Below are positions 8,215 through 15,779 of a stretch of 64,000 nt of DNA, in pieces. The translations under genes and the position numbers were made by a program. Origin of the DNA: Halobacteriales archaeon YIM A00010 (GTDB lineage Archaea; Halobacteriota; Halobacteria; Halobacteriales; Haloarculaceae); NCBI GenBank assembly GCA_025041175.1, contig JAKCFJ010000002.1, forward strand, positions 806,001-870,000, in the 5' to 3' direction. The notes under the pieces were generated by a model. The model was not told the origin of the DNA. It was given only the letters and a program-made list of their open reading frames with translations, and did no database searches. Positions within the stretch are counted from its first letter, which is position 1. Each line of letters begins with the position of its first letter.

Positions 8215-9324
8215 TCATTCATCGTCATTTTCCATTTTGTCGAACCGCGAGCCATACAGTCGGACATGACCCGGAGCGCTCGAATGGCGGACGTCGCGGG
8301 GAACAGTCGAAACCTTCGCCGCCGACCAATCACTCTTCTTCCAGCCCGAGACCATTGTCGAGTAGGCGGTCGGATTTCGGGAAGAAGGCTGGCCTGTTCC
8401 ACCACCAGTCGTCTCCTCAACAGCTGCTTGTGCTTCGTTGCGCGCTTCCTTCACCTGCTCGCGCACATCGAGAACAGAACTGCGGAATTCCTCGACAGCA
8501 TCCCGGAGCTTTGATTGAATGGCGGCCTGTATTGCTTGAGTCATCTGGCCGCCCAACTCACCACCCTCGCTATCTAGCGGCCCGAGTGAATCAGTCAGAG
8601 ACAAACCATCTGTCCCGTCTTCATCATCGCTATCCTTATCGTCCACGACGTCTTCGAGTTCCTCTTTGTTCCGCATGAATTCTCGAACCTCGACTGCATC
8701 CCAGAGGTCGTCGAACTCGATGAGTGACGCCAGATGTTTGAGTTCGACCGCTCGCTTGGGATCGGCGTTCGCAATCGCCGCCGGAATCTCCTTAAAATTG
8801 ATGGCTTTGGGTAATTTCCTCACGTCGATAGACCTTGATAGCTTTGTGACATCAATTGTTTCGAGAAGTTCTTTGGATTCTTTGATGAGTTGCTGCTCAT
8901 TCTCGATATCTTCTTTCGATAGTACACTATTGCGAGTTAATTCTTCAAAAAACGATTCGCTGTCCTTGCGTTCTAACAACTCAGACGAGACAAGATCGTC
9001 CGCATCCGCTTCACTTTCAGAATTCCGCAGTTCCCGTATCTGCTCCGTGAGTTTTCGCACGACCATCTCACCAAGTAGCCGACCAAACTGTTCTCCGAGA
9101 GTGCTTCCAACTGGTTCGGCTCTATCACTGAAGCTTTCGAACAGTCCATCCTGGAGTCCGTGTCGGATCCCTCGAATGAATTCGGAGGAAGCGTTACTGT
9201 CGGACTGTCCGTCTGATTCTTCGTTCTGTACTGTGTTCTTTTCATCATCAGACGGTGATTCGATTACGGATTCGAGCCTCGCTACAGTCTCAGCTAACCC
9301 CTCGTTTGATCTAGAGTTATTCAT
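8215..9324 (-). CDS. Long acidic helical protein of the gas-vesicle island, function unknown
   Basis: The 369-residue protein is very acidic and mostly helical. It has an N-terminal NEGLAETVARLES motif, a Gly-spaced amphipathic stretch near residues 73-95 (GSTLGEQFGRLLGEMVVRKL), a middle part rich in Leu/Asp/Glu, and a likely coiled coil near 265-305. I know no family for it. Its N-terminal motif closely matches that of the second GvpO (EEGMAETVTKLRS), and the Gly-spaced stretch resembles the start of the 103-residue protein at 15780-16091. Its start overlaps the upstream gvpH-like gene by ATGA, so the two are translationally coupled. It may occupy the role GvpC has elsewhere, but it lacks GvpC's repeats, so this is only a guess. 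The last about 55 residues look less constrained. Confidence 0.65.
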   Translation of the reverse strand: MNNSRSNEGLAETVARLESVIESPSDDEKNTVQNEESDGQSDSNASSEFIRGIRHGLQDGLFESFSDRAEPVGSTLGEQFGRLLGEMVVRKLTEQIRELRNSESEADADDLVSSELLERKDSESFFEELTRNSVLSKEDIENEQQLIKESKELLETIDVTKLSRSIDVRKLPKAINFKEIPAAIANADPKRAVELKHLASLIEFDDLWDAVEVREFMRNKEELEDVVDDKDSDDEDGTDGLSLTDSLGPLDSEGGELGGQMTQAIQAAIQSKLRDAVEEFRSSVLDVREQVKEARNEAQAAVEETTGGGTGQPSSRNPTAYSTMVSGWKKSDWSAAKVSTVPRDVRHSSAPGHVRLYGSRFDKMENDDE

Positions 9325-9707
9325 TTGGCTATTCTCCTGTAAAGGCGATCATCTAGGATATTATTGTTTGATGATATATCCCGGCTTTGAAGTCGACGCA
9401 AGGAAGAGGAACCTATGCGACCCCGCCATCGTGTCCGGTTACAAGCGTCCGAATCAACACCTGCTGAAAGCTCGGTTGGATCGGCCACAAGAAGATCAAG
9501 CATTATTGCATGTCCCTTGTCTATCGAGTGAATGATCGCAGCATGGCCTGTACTGGCTGACGCTGACAGTGTTTCAGGAGGGTTGCCGCGTTCTGGTTCT
9601 GTGGATTGGGGACCGATACCGACGGTAAACCCGTAGTCGAACGAGTTACCGCTATGTGGGCCTCCGGTTCTGGTTCGCGGTCGCTGGTTTCGGTCGTCTG
9701 TTGTCAT
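9321..9707 (-). CDS. Degenerate GvpH-like protein
   Basis: From ATG 9707 this gives 128 residues. FDYGFTVGIGPQ recalls the GvpH segment before the Hsp20-like domain. Further on, DLLVADPTELSAGVDSD and ISSNNNILDDRLYRR echo the family's pattern (DLPGVD...ELSAGVD...FNNGVLEVRL). The match is broken in the middle, so it is either highly diverged or decaying. GvpH in Halobacterium is an Hsp20-like accessory gas-vesicle protein. The stop overlaps the start of the next gene (ATGA at 9321-9324), which argues that the frame is still translated. A second gvpH, also unusual, lies in the rightward arm at 13296-13676. Confidence 0.5.
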   Translation of the reverse strand: MTTDDRNQRPRTRTGGPHSGNSFDYGFTVGIGPQSTEPERGNPPETLSASASTGHAAIIHSIDKGHAIMLDLLVADPTELSAGVDSDACNRTRWRGRIGSSSLRRLQSRDISSNNNILDDRLYRRIAK

Positions 9708-9929
9708 TAGCATTTTCCTCCACTTTGTCAGTGAATGTCTCAATGCGCTTTGCGCACTCCGTCGAGTTATGCCTCCAGTTTGCGGCGGCTGGTCTCGTAT
9801 TCTTTCCCAGCACGCTCGCCGCCGCGAACTGACTGCGCCCGAATTCTTGAGCACTAGCATGAATTCACGCCGCTGTTCAGTCTGTACTCTTTGCTTGCAC
9901 ATGACTACTAGAGGTGTTATAGAACTCTT

Positions 9930-10160
9930 GACACCATGATGGCCGTGCTTCCCGGATTGTCTCCGCGTTCATAGTTGGTGATAGCGATAGCGAGGCGCAG
10001 ATATAGTGTGAGGTCCTCGTTCCGCCGAGACGAACGCATCAAACTCTTCGAGAAACCCGAAGGAGAGATGCTCAAACAACGCTAGCGCCTCGGTCTCCAC
10101 GACATTGTAAGACGACGCTACCGAAGGGTCATCTTGCAGGGTCGCTGAGCACGTGCTATC
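9930..10160 (-). pseudogene. Internally deleted ISH8/ISH3-type transposase remnant
   Basis: Read leftward, the first part matches the N-terminus of a haloarchaeal ISH8-type transposase (LQDDPSVASSYNVVETEAL, then ALFEHLSFGFLEEFDAF). It is followed almost at once, in another frame, by the family's extreme C-terminus (LRLAIAITNYERGDNPGST). The whole catalytic middle, several hundred residues, has been lost. The element is dead. It lies between the two halves of the leftward gvp arm. Confidence 0.65.
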
Positions 10161-10498
10161 TCAGCGTTCACTCCGCTCTTTGAGGTGGGAATCGTTCTAT
10201 TAGATGCGACTCTTTCAAACGTCTTGTGCTACGTGCACATCGAACCATGTTTGTATACATACTTCTTGCTGTTACAGACATACATTTGTAACGGGCATAT
10301 TCGATGCTTACTACGACATCCATAGAAACGGGAGGATCTCGAATACTGGACAAGGAGAGTACGGCGAACGTTCTCAGGTGTTTGCGTTACTCTCGCCACC
10401 CCAACACGCAATTGAATTAACGTCATTTCTCTGCAGGAGCACGAAGCAAAGGAAGCACAACATCTCCCTTTCACTTCGATCGGTTCAGCGGTGTGCGA
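10161..10498. other. Intergenic stretch inside the gvp island
   Basis: About 340 bp between the ISH8 remnant and the second gvpO. The frames here are short and low in quality on both strands, and I see no repeat or structured element. Confidence 0.4.
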
Positions 10499-11071
10499 TT
10501 ACCACTCATTGTATCCGGTATCACCGCGACGATACCGACTCGAGCAGCTGTACTCTCGAATCTCACCATTCGGCTCGAGATGTATCTCGTAGCGTCCCAT
10601 GATGTCTTGGGTGTCCGGTACCGAGTGGCGCTCAACGACATCAACCGCGACCGTCCAGGTATCGTCGTTGCGGTGTATTGCCGCGATACCGTCGAGATCG
10701 CGGCCGATGATGTCTGCCGCCACCTCTCGAACGTGGTCACGAATTTCGATCAACCCCGCTTCATCTGTGCTGATTTCATCGGTACCTGCTTCGGTGGAGT
10801 TCTCCTCACCCTCTGTCTCTTCGTTCTCGGTGTCGCTGTCTTCGTTTTGTTCTTCATTTCCATTCCCTTCATTATTACCTTCAGTATCGCTCATTTTGGC
10901 ATCACTGTCTTTATTCTCCGATTCGTGGTCTTCATCGTTGCTTTCGCGTTCGTCTCTAGCTTCGGCACTATTCTGGGAATTGAGTGTGGATCTAAGTTTC
11001 GTTACAGTTTCGGCCATACCCTCTTCGCTGCTCGCTTCGTCACTCGTGGACGATTGGTTTGGGGGAATCAT
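10499..11071 (-). CDS. Second GvpO-like protein with an acidic N-terminal extension
   Basis: From the ATG at 11071 this is 190 residues. The last about 85 are a clear GvpO domain, closely similar to the gvpO next door (LIEIRDHVREVAADIIGRDL, then VVERHSVPDTQDIMGRYEIHL and SSRYRRGD). The first 20 residues carry EEGMAETVTKLRS, shared with the acidic protein at 8215-9324. Between lies about 70 residues of nearly pure Asp/Glu/Asn/Ser, probably disordered. I chose 11071 over the GTG at 11191 because a TATA-like AATATTTATCC lies at 11112-11122, which puts transcription start downstream of the GTG. GvpO is essential for gas vesicles in Halobacterium. A duplicate with a charged arm is unusual. Confidence 0.8.
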   Translation of the reverse strand: MIPPNQSSTSDEASSEEGMAETVTKLRSTLNSQNSAEARDERESNDEDHESENKDSDAKMSDTEGNNEGNGNEEQNEDSDTENEETEGEENSTEAGTDEISTDEAGLIEIRDHVREVAADIIGRDLDGIAAIHRNDDTWTVAVDVVERHSVPDTQDIMGRYEIHLEPNGEIREYSCSSRYRRGDTGYNEW

Positions 11072-11109
11072 TATTGTTCGGGAGTCTGTGATCGTGCGAT
11101 CGGCACAAC

Positions 11110-11124
11110 TGGGATAAATATTGG
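11110..11124 (-). promoter_or_regulatory. Likely promoter (TATA box) of the second gvpO
   Basis: Minus-strand AATATTTATCC lies about 45 bp before the ATG at 11071, which would give a leader of some 20 nt. It supports independent transcription from the gvpA-gvpO unit. Confidence 0.45.
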
Positions 11125-11234
11125 TTCGAAATATGTGATCATTGATATTTGCTCGAATCGGGTTAACTGCTAGGCTAGCGCTGGCAGGCACTCAGCGAAC
11201 CGGCTGAAGGATCTAAAAGGATGTTTCGGACCAC

Positions 11235-11735
11235 TCAGCACCATCCTTCGTAATCGGTATAGCTACGACGATACCGACTCAACCGGTGATAGCCGGTGAT
11301 CTCGCCGTCAGAGTCGAGGTGGACCTCATAGCGACCAATGATATCCTGGGTGTCCGGTACGGAGTGACGCTCGACGAGATTGACGACGGCAGTCCAGTTG
11401 TCCTCTTCGCGCCGAATCGCACTGATACCGTCGAGATCACGGCCGATGAGATCCGCTGCAACCTCTTGAACGCGGTTGCGGATCTCGATGAGATCCGCTT
11501 TTCTGTCCGCGAGATCTGACTCATCCATCCCAGAGTCGGTCTTCGTCGTCTTGCTCTCTTCTTCACTATCCTCGACTTCGCTCAGTCGATGCTCGATGAG
11601 CGCCTTCGCACCTTTTCGATCTTTGTTATCGGCTTCGGCATCGAGCATCGACCTGAGTTCATCTGGATCATCGATCGTTTCGATCCCGTTTTCCAGCTCG
11701 TCTATCGTATGTTCGCTCGGCTTGATGGCAGTCAT
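11235..11735 (-). CDS. gvpO: Gas vesicle protein GvpO
   Basis: The 166-residue protein has an N-terminal SAP/LEM-like acidic helix region (about 1-75) and a C-terminal GvpO domain. That domain reads LIEIRNRVQEVAADLIGRDL, then AIRREEDNWTAVVNLVERHS and PDTQDIIGRYEVHL, and ends SRYRRSYTDYEGWC. GvpO is one of the eight proteins needed for gas-vesicle formation in Halobacterium. There it lies directly behind gvpA and raises gas-vesicle gene expression or assembly. Here it also follows gvpA (122 bp gap), and no separate promoter is obvious, so co-transcription is likely. Confidence 0.9.
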   Translation of the reverse strand: MTAIKPSEHTIDELENGIETIDDPDELRSMLDAEADNKDRKGAKALIEHRLSEVEDSEEESKTTKTDSGMDESDLADRKADLIEIRNRVQEVAADLIGRDLDGISAIRREEDNWTAVVNLVERHSVPDTQDIIGRYEVHLDSDGEITGYHRLSRYRRSYTDYEGWC

Positions 11736-11857
11736 CGTCGCTTGTCCTTCATGACTGAGTGCACCACGCTCCAGTACTCACCCTGTTTTGGTCATACTAC
11801 TGCAGAGCGCAATGCCGTGCGTTCGATCTGGGCAGCCACGTGATCGTCGTCATACCT

Positions 11858-12193
11858 TTACTCTGACTCGGATCGCTCGATCTGCGGTTCGGACTTGTCC
11901 GGTGCCGACTGTACCATCGGTGATGTTCCAATCTCGAGGTTTTTGAGGTCCTCTAGGTCGCCGGATTCGCACACTTCCTCGAGTATCGAGATGTGCTTTG
12001 CATAGTGAAGGAACGTATCGACCGATGCAACGACGATCCGTGCTTCGACCGTGAGGATCTCGATGCCGACGACTGACACCCGAGCCCAGAGATCGATGAC
12101 GACTCCTTTGTCAAGGATACGATCGATGACCTCGACAAGGCTCGACGTATCTGGACGCTGACCTTGACATTGACTTGTTGTGTTTACACTCAT
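11858..12193 (-). CDS. gvpA: Gas vesicle major structural protein GvpA, C-terminally extended
   Basis: Residues about 14-70 match GvpA almost perfectly: [20 protein letters not shown], then [19 protein letters not shown] and [10 protein letters not shown]. This shell protein polymerises into the rib-like gas-vesicle wall. Normal haloarchaeal GvpA is 75-80 residues. This one is 111, with about 35 extra residues ending in a very acidic tail ([15 protein letters not shown]). The start ATG at 12193 is preceded by an A/T-rich TATA region. It is the only gvpA in the window and heads the leftward gvp arm, divergent from gvpF. Confidence 0.92.
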   Translation of the reverse strand: MSVNTTSQCQGQRPDTSSLVEVIDRILDKGVVIDLWARVSVVGIEILTVEARIVVASVDTFLHYAKHISILEEVCESGDLEDLKNLEIGTSPMVQSAPDKSEPQIERSESE

Positions 12194-12214
12194 CTGGATC
12201 TAATTTTGTGCTAT

Positions 12215-12233
12215 GATTTTTTTATTTTTTATG
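12215..12233 (-). promoter_or_regulatory. gvpA promoter (TATA box)
   Basis: The run of A/T just upstream of gvpA reads CATAAAAAATAAAAAAATC on the minus strand. At 22-40 bp before the ATG it gives a very short leader, as is usual for a strong haloarchaeal promoter. No GvpE gene (the known activator) is present in the window. Confidence 0.5.
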
Positions 12234-12285
12234 GGAGCATATGCAAGCTATTCCATGAGGCTGGTAAATACAAGCTATTTGTTGG

Positions 12286-12300
12286 TGTAGTATATACAAA
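12286..12300 (+). promoter_or_regulatory. Possible gvpF-M promoter
   Basis: GTAGTATATACAAA is the best TATA-like stretch ahead of gvpF and would leave a leader of about 85 nt. A weaker alternative (ACATTATTACC) lies near 12343. The 216 bp between gvpA and gvpF is the divergent control region of the island. Confidence 0.35.
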
Positions 12301-12409
12301 CGCTCCAGAAATCGCGATTTGGGGCCTCGTTTGCTGGCACTACATTATTACCTACGAATTCACAGAGTACGTAGACAAGCAGCGATAGGCAATTCGAGGA
12401 AGACCGAGC

Positions 12410-13045
12410 ATGAGCGATTCACACTACTACGCATACGGGATTATCGAGGACGAAGAGTACGATCTCGACCTCGAGATCGTCGGCGTCGGTGGCGCGAACC
12501 GTGTGTATACGGTTAATCATCGGCCACTCGCAGCCGTCGTGAGTGACATCGATACGCTCGAGCCAGAGCAGACGGACGAGAACCTCCGTGCGCACGACAA
12601 TGCCCTGGGGGCGGTCATGGAGCACGGGAGACGAACAGTCGTTCCGATGCGCTTCGGGATGGTATTTAAGGACGGACGGACGCTTAAGAACGTGCTTCGC
12701 GGCGGTCGGGGAATGTTCAGTCGCGCGCTACACGAGATCGACGGGACGGTCGAACTCGGGGTGAAACTCATTGCTGACGAGGACACCACCTTTGATCAGG
12801 AGGCAATTCGCGAAGACATCGCTGATCGGCTCAGGGATATGAGCGTACAAGAGGCAGAAAACGGCCAATTCAGCGACCGTCTCGTCATGAATCGATCATA
12901 CCTCGTCGATCAGGATCAACAGGCCTCGTTCGGCGCGGCGATCGACGAGATCACTGAGGAACACGACGATCACCTGTCCGTCCAGTACAGCGGTCCTTGG
13001 GCACCGTATAACTTCATCGATATCGAGATTGGGACACAACAATGA
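12410..13045 (+). CDS. gvpF: Gas vesicle protein GvpF
   Basis: The 211-residue protein is a GvpF/GvpL-family member. It begins HYYAYGIIEDEEYD and has VVSDIDTLEPEQTDENLRAH, then VVPMRFGMVFKDG and LSVQYSGPWAPYNF, the closing motif of the family. GvpF is a minor component known to contact GvpA and other accessory proteins early in assembly. It opens the rightward operon F-G-H-J-(small ORF)-K-L-M. Its stop overlaps the start of gvpG (ATGA at 13042-13045), so translation is coupled. The length is normal. Confidence 0.92.
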   Translation: MSDSHYYAYGIIEDEEYDLDLEIVGVGGANRVYTVNHRPLAAVVSDIDTLEPEQTDENLRAHDNALGAVMEHGRRTVVPMRFGMVFKDGRTLKNVLRGGRGMFSRALHEIDGTVELGVKLIADEDTTFDQEAIREDIADRLRDMSVQEAENGQFSDRLVMNRSYLVDQDQQASFGAAIDEITEEHDDHLSVQYSGPWAPYNFIDIEIGTQQ

Positions 13046-13296
13046 CATTCATTATTGACGACCTACTCTTTCGACCGTTCATCTCACTCGCGGGCATTAT
13101 CCGGTCAACGGCGATCGACGAGTTGTACGACATCGACGAGATTCAGGACGACATCAAGGAAAATCGCCTCCTGTACGAACTCGGCGAACGCTCGCGCGAG
13201 GAGTACGACCAGCGACGGCTCGAACTGGAGAGCCAACTCGACGTCGCAAAACAGGCTCGCAAGACGATCAGCGGCAAAGTCACGGTGAAACAGTAA
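13042..13296 (+). CDS. gvpG: Gas vesicle protein GvpG
   Basis: The 84-residue protein has the GvpG pattern. A hydrophobic start (FIIDDLLFRPF) is followed by a charged helical part (LYDIDEIQDDIKENRLLYEL, then EYDQRRLELESQLDVA). GvpG is one of the essential accessory proteins. It overlaps gvpF in front and gvpH behind (TAATG at 13294-13298), so the three are translated in series. Confidence 0.9.
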   Translation: MTFIIDDLLFRPFISLAGIIRSTAIDELYDIDEIQDDIKENRLLYELGERSREEYDQRRLELESQLDVAKQARKTISGKVTVKQ

Positions 13297-13676
13297 TGGC
13301 GAACGACGACAATCAATCGGACCACAGCATCGGCTCGCTGCTCTGTGACCTGTTTGGAGTACTCACAGAAACGGATGGAAGCTGTCGGATAGTGGGTAGT
13401 GGACACAGAGACATCGGACGGACACACGTCGGTCACGAGTTCTCGCTGGGGATCGACACGTTAGTCGACAGCGAAATCGAACGGCGTTCGATCAGCGTAC
13501 CGACGCAGAGCAATCCAACAGCATACTTGTTGGCTATTGAGAAGAGGGATATCTTTCGACAATTTCTAAGACGGAGCAATATTCAACTGCGAAAGGCCAC
13601 CAACGCATCTACGATGACCGATCCGAAACTATTCGAAGTGATACCAATGAATAATCAAAGTGATACCAATGAGTAG
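13296..13676 (+). CDS. gvpH: GvpH-position protein with an altered Hsp20-like half
   Basis: Position (between gvpG and gvpJ) and the first half (SIGSLLCDLFGVLTETDG, then GHEFSLGIDTLVD) identify GvpH. Full GvpH proteins are about 180-200 residues and carry an Hsp20-like domain. Here the frame is only 126 residues. After NPTAYLLAIEKRDIF the sequence no longer follows the family and ends MNNQSDTNE. The 3' end carries a direct repeat that also forms the gvpJ start. The protein is probably truncated or decaying. gvpH is not in the minimal gas-vesicle set, so loss should be tolerated. Confidence 0.7.
   Translation: MANDDNQSDHSIGSLLCDLFGVLTETDGSCRIVGSGHRDIGRTHVGHEFSLGIDTLVDSEIERRSISVPTQSNPTAYLLAIEKRDIFRQFLRRSNIQLRKATNASTMTDPKLFEVIPMNNQSDTNE
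13636..13672 (+). repeat. 15-bp direct repeat at the gvpH/gvpJ junction
   Basis: AAGTGATACCAATGA occurs at 13636-13650 and again at 13658-13672, separated by 7 bp. Each copy holds an ATG. The second is the gvpJ start (13669) and the first is in the gvpH frame. A small tandem duplication appears to have built the present gene junction. Confidence 0.75.
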
Positions 13677-14121
13677 CCGACGCGGAAGCCGAAGCGGCGG
13701 TCCGACCCGGACACAGAACGACTTGGCGGACATCGTCGAGATGCTACTCGAGAAGGGCGTCGTCATTAACGCCGACATTGCGGTGACGATTGGCGATGCC
13801 GAACTCTTAGGAATTCAGCTCCGGGCGGCGCTCGCGTCGTTTGAGACGGCCGCGAAGTACGGTCTCGAGTTCCCCACTGGAACTGATATGGAATGCGTTG
13901 CGGAAGCCTCCGGGCAGAACGGGATTGACGCACGCAAAAAGAGCGACGAAGACGAGGAAATCCAGGCCTCTGAACTCGAAGACCAGGAGCAAGAACGGGA
14001 ACAGGAAGCGGACGGTGGCACACCCGTTGCACCGCTTTCCGAACCGCCGATCACAGAACACGCTCCGTGGCTGAAAACCCCACCGATCACCAGGGACCGA
14101 GACGACTCGAAGACAGAATAG
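13669..14121 (+). CDS. gvpJ: Gas vesicle protein GvpJ
   Basis: A GvpA-like domain covers about residues 17-70: LADIVEMLLEKGVVINADI, then AVTIGDAELLGIQLRAAL and SFETAAKYGLEF. It is followed by an acidic tail of about 80 residues (EDEEIQASELEDQEQERE). GvpJ, like GvpM, is a GvpA relative needed in small amounts, probably at the tips or during nucleation. I chose the ATG at 13669 (MSSRRGSRSG), which overlaps the gvpH stop. The frame also opens slightly upstream at 13660. Confidence 0.92.
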   Translation: MSSRRGSRSGGPTRTQNDLADIVEMLLEKGVVINADIAVTIGDAELLGIQLRAALASFETAAKYGLEFPTGTDMECVAEASGQNGIDARKKSDEDEEIQASELEDQEQEREQEADGGTPVAPLSEPPITEHAPWLKTPPITRDRDDSKTE

Positions 14122-14124
14122 AAG

Positions 14125-14292
14125 ATGTACTCTACGAACTGTCCTCGGATTGATCCGGCCGTATCGACGAGCCCCCGACAGCGACGCTTGGGCACTGATA
14201 TCACATCGATCCGATCTAACGAGTCCGAAGCGTCCAAACCGGACGAGATCGGGAGCACCGACGCATGGGACAAATCCACAGAAGAGCCATGA
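14125..14292 (+). CDS. Small ORF between gvpJ and gvpK, function unknown
   Basis: A 55-codon frame opens with ATG three bases after the gvpJ stop. It ends in TGA overlapping the preferred gvpK start by ATGA (14289-14292). The peptide starts MYSTNCPRIDPAVSTS and ends STDAWDKSTEEP. It has no recognisable domain and looks disordered. The evidence that it is translated is positional only: it fills the whole gap and keeps the overlapping-codon layout seen at F/G, G/H, H/J, K/L and L/M. I know of no standard gvp gene at this place. Confidence 0.45.
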   Translation: MYSTNCPRIDPAVSTSPRQRRLGTDITSIRSNESEASKPDEIGSTDAWDKSTEEP

Positions 14293-14618
14293 CGAGAATT
14301 AATGTCGACGGCGAGAACGCACGCGATGGCCTCATGACGATCGTCGTGACGCTCGTCGAGCTGCTGGTCGATGCGATGGAGCGCGAAGCAATCCGTCGAA
14401 TGGAGTCAGGGATGCTCACTGACAAGGAGGTAGAACGCCTCGGCACGCAGCTTGCTTCGCTCGAAGCGGAGATTGACCAGTTGAAAACCGACCAGGGAAT
14501 TGACGAATCAGTCGACGATCTTCGTGGCGAGCTAAACGAGCTCGTCGACGATCTCGTCAACCACGTCGACGAACCACGCCAACCACACCCCGGTTACAGC
14601 CTGTTCAAGGATGAATGA
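14289..14618 (+). CDS. gvpK: Gas vesicle protein GvpK
   Basis: From the ATG at 14289 this is 109 residues with the whole GvpK pattern. It starts MTRINVDGENARDGLMTIVV and continues LVELLVDAMEREAIRRMESG, LTDKEVERLGTQLASLEAEI and ESVDDLRGELNELVDD. It is an essential accessory protein of gas-vesicle assembly. An in-frame ATG 24 bp upstream exists, but the internal one matches the family start and is coupled to the small ORF. The 3' end overlaps gvpL by 8 bp. Confidence 0.92.
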   Translation: MTRINVDGENARDGLMTIVVTLVELLVDAMEREAIRRMESGMLTDKEVERLGTQLASLEAEIDQLKTDQGIDESVDDLRGELNELVDDLVNHVDEPRQPHPGYSLFKDE

Positions 14619-15459
14619 CGCCACCATCAAAGAGGGTCGCTACCTCTATTGTGCCGTATCAATTCCCGATCGAGAGTCCGATTTTTCGGTTACAGGTGTC
14701 GACGACGAGCCAACGGCACTCATCGCCATCGACGACGTGGGTCTGGTCGTTCACGAATGCAATAGCTTATACGATACTGACGAGGTGGACCTCCTTCGTA
14801 AATGGCTGCTCCAACACCAGCAGGTGGTCGACGCTGTGGGCGCGTGTTTTGGGACGCCACTGCCATTTCGATTCGATACGATTATTCGGGGAAACGACGA
14901 TCGCGTCCGCGAGTGGGCACATGAGCAGGCGGACGGACTCTCTCGTCATCTCGATACGCTTTCCGGCTTCTGGGAATATCACGTCGGTGTCACGGTCGAA
15001 GAACGCGAACTTGAAGCCGGTCTCGAAGCGAGAGACGAGCAGCTCCAAGAAATCACGACGCGTATCGACGAGTCCGAAACCGATGGCGGTACGAACTTTC
15101 TGCTCGAAAAGCAATACAAGCAGCGCCTCGCTGTGTTGAAGCGTCGGCGGCGCGACGAACGAGCGAGAACCCTTTGCGATCGTCTCGCGGACATCGCCCA
15201 CGAGGTACACGATCGAGACACCGGTCAACGGTCGATCGACCTCACAGACAGCAAGGATGACGAAGATGATCGAATGACCGCCCAGCTGGCTCGACTGACG
15301 CTGCTCGCACATGAAGACCGCGAAGAGGAGATTGGCGACATACTCGACGATGTCGCTGTAAAACCTGGGGTCACGGTTCGCTTTACTGGTCCGTGGCCGC
15401 CGTATACCTTCACACCAGCGATCGGAGACGAACAGGAGTGTAAAAATGCGACCAACTAA
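14611..15459 (+). CDS. gvpL: Gas vesicle protein GvpL
   Basis: The 282-residue GvpF/L-family protein begins EGRYLYCAVSIPDRESDF. It has FGTPLPFRFDTIIRG in the middle, a charged helical stretch near 155-215 (LEKQYKQRLAVLKRRRRDER), and the family ending VRFTGPWPPYTF. Halobacterial GvpL acts as an interaction hub for the other accessory proteins. It overlaps gvpK and gvpM at its two ends. The length is normal. Confidence 0.92.
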   Translation: MNDATIKEGRYLYCAVSIPDRESDFSVTGVDDEPTALIAIDDVGLVVHECNSLYDTDEVDLLRKWLLQHQQVVDAVGACFGTPLPFRFDTIIRGNDDRVREWAHEQADGLSRHLDTLSGFWEYHVGVTVEERELEAGLEARDEQLQEITTRIDESETDGGTNFLLEKQYKQRLAVLKRRRRDERARTLCDRLADIAHEVHDRDTGQRSIDLTDSKDDEDDRMTAQLARLTLLAHEDREEEIGDILDDVAVKPGVTVRFTGPWPPYTFTPAIGDEQECKNATN

Positions 15460-15709
15460 ACGGGACGATGACGCAGTCGTCGACTTACTCGACGTAATCC
15501 TTCGCGACGGAGCCGTTCTCGAAGCCGACGTTATCATCACCGTCGCTGACATCCCGCTCGTCGGACTCAAACTTCGAGCAGCGCTTGCAGGCATGACCAC
15601 GATGACCAAATACGGGATTTTTGAGGAATGGGACTGGCGATACCGTCATCGAGCTCGTGCCGAAATTACCGAAGAAAGTCACTCCCATTCTAAAAATACG
15701 AATGAATGA
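15446..15709 (+). CDS. gvpM: Gas vesicle protein GvpM
   Basis: The 87-residue GvpA-like protein has VVDLLDVILRDGAVLEADVI, then ITVADIPLVGLKLRAALAG and MTKYGIFEEWD. GvpM is related to GvpA and GvpJ and is part of the minimal gas-vesicle set. Its ATG lies inside the end of gvpL. It closes the rightward operon, and the roughly 70 bp behind it is AT-rich with no clear hairpin terminator. Confidence 0.92.
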   Translation: MRPTKRDDDAVVDLLDVILRDGAVLEADVIITVADIPLVGLKLRAALAGMTTMTKYGIFEEWDWRYRHRARAEITEESHSHSKNTNE

Positions 15710-15779
15710 TGTTCTAGTAATTTATCCCACCTATATAAGTTGGAAATATTATAATTCAATGATAGATTGACACTGGTGT

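Noticed and set aside
8666-9535. 289-codon plus-strand frame over the acidic gvp-island protein
   Set aside because: Almost all Ser/Arg/Leu, the usual shadow of an acidic gene; the opposite frame is coupled to its neighbour.
14767-15609. 280-codon minus-strand frame over gvpL
   Set aside because: gvpL and gvpM are unambiguous; this frame has no family resemblance.
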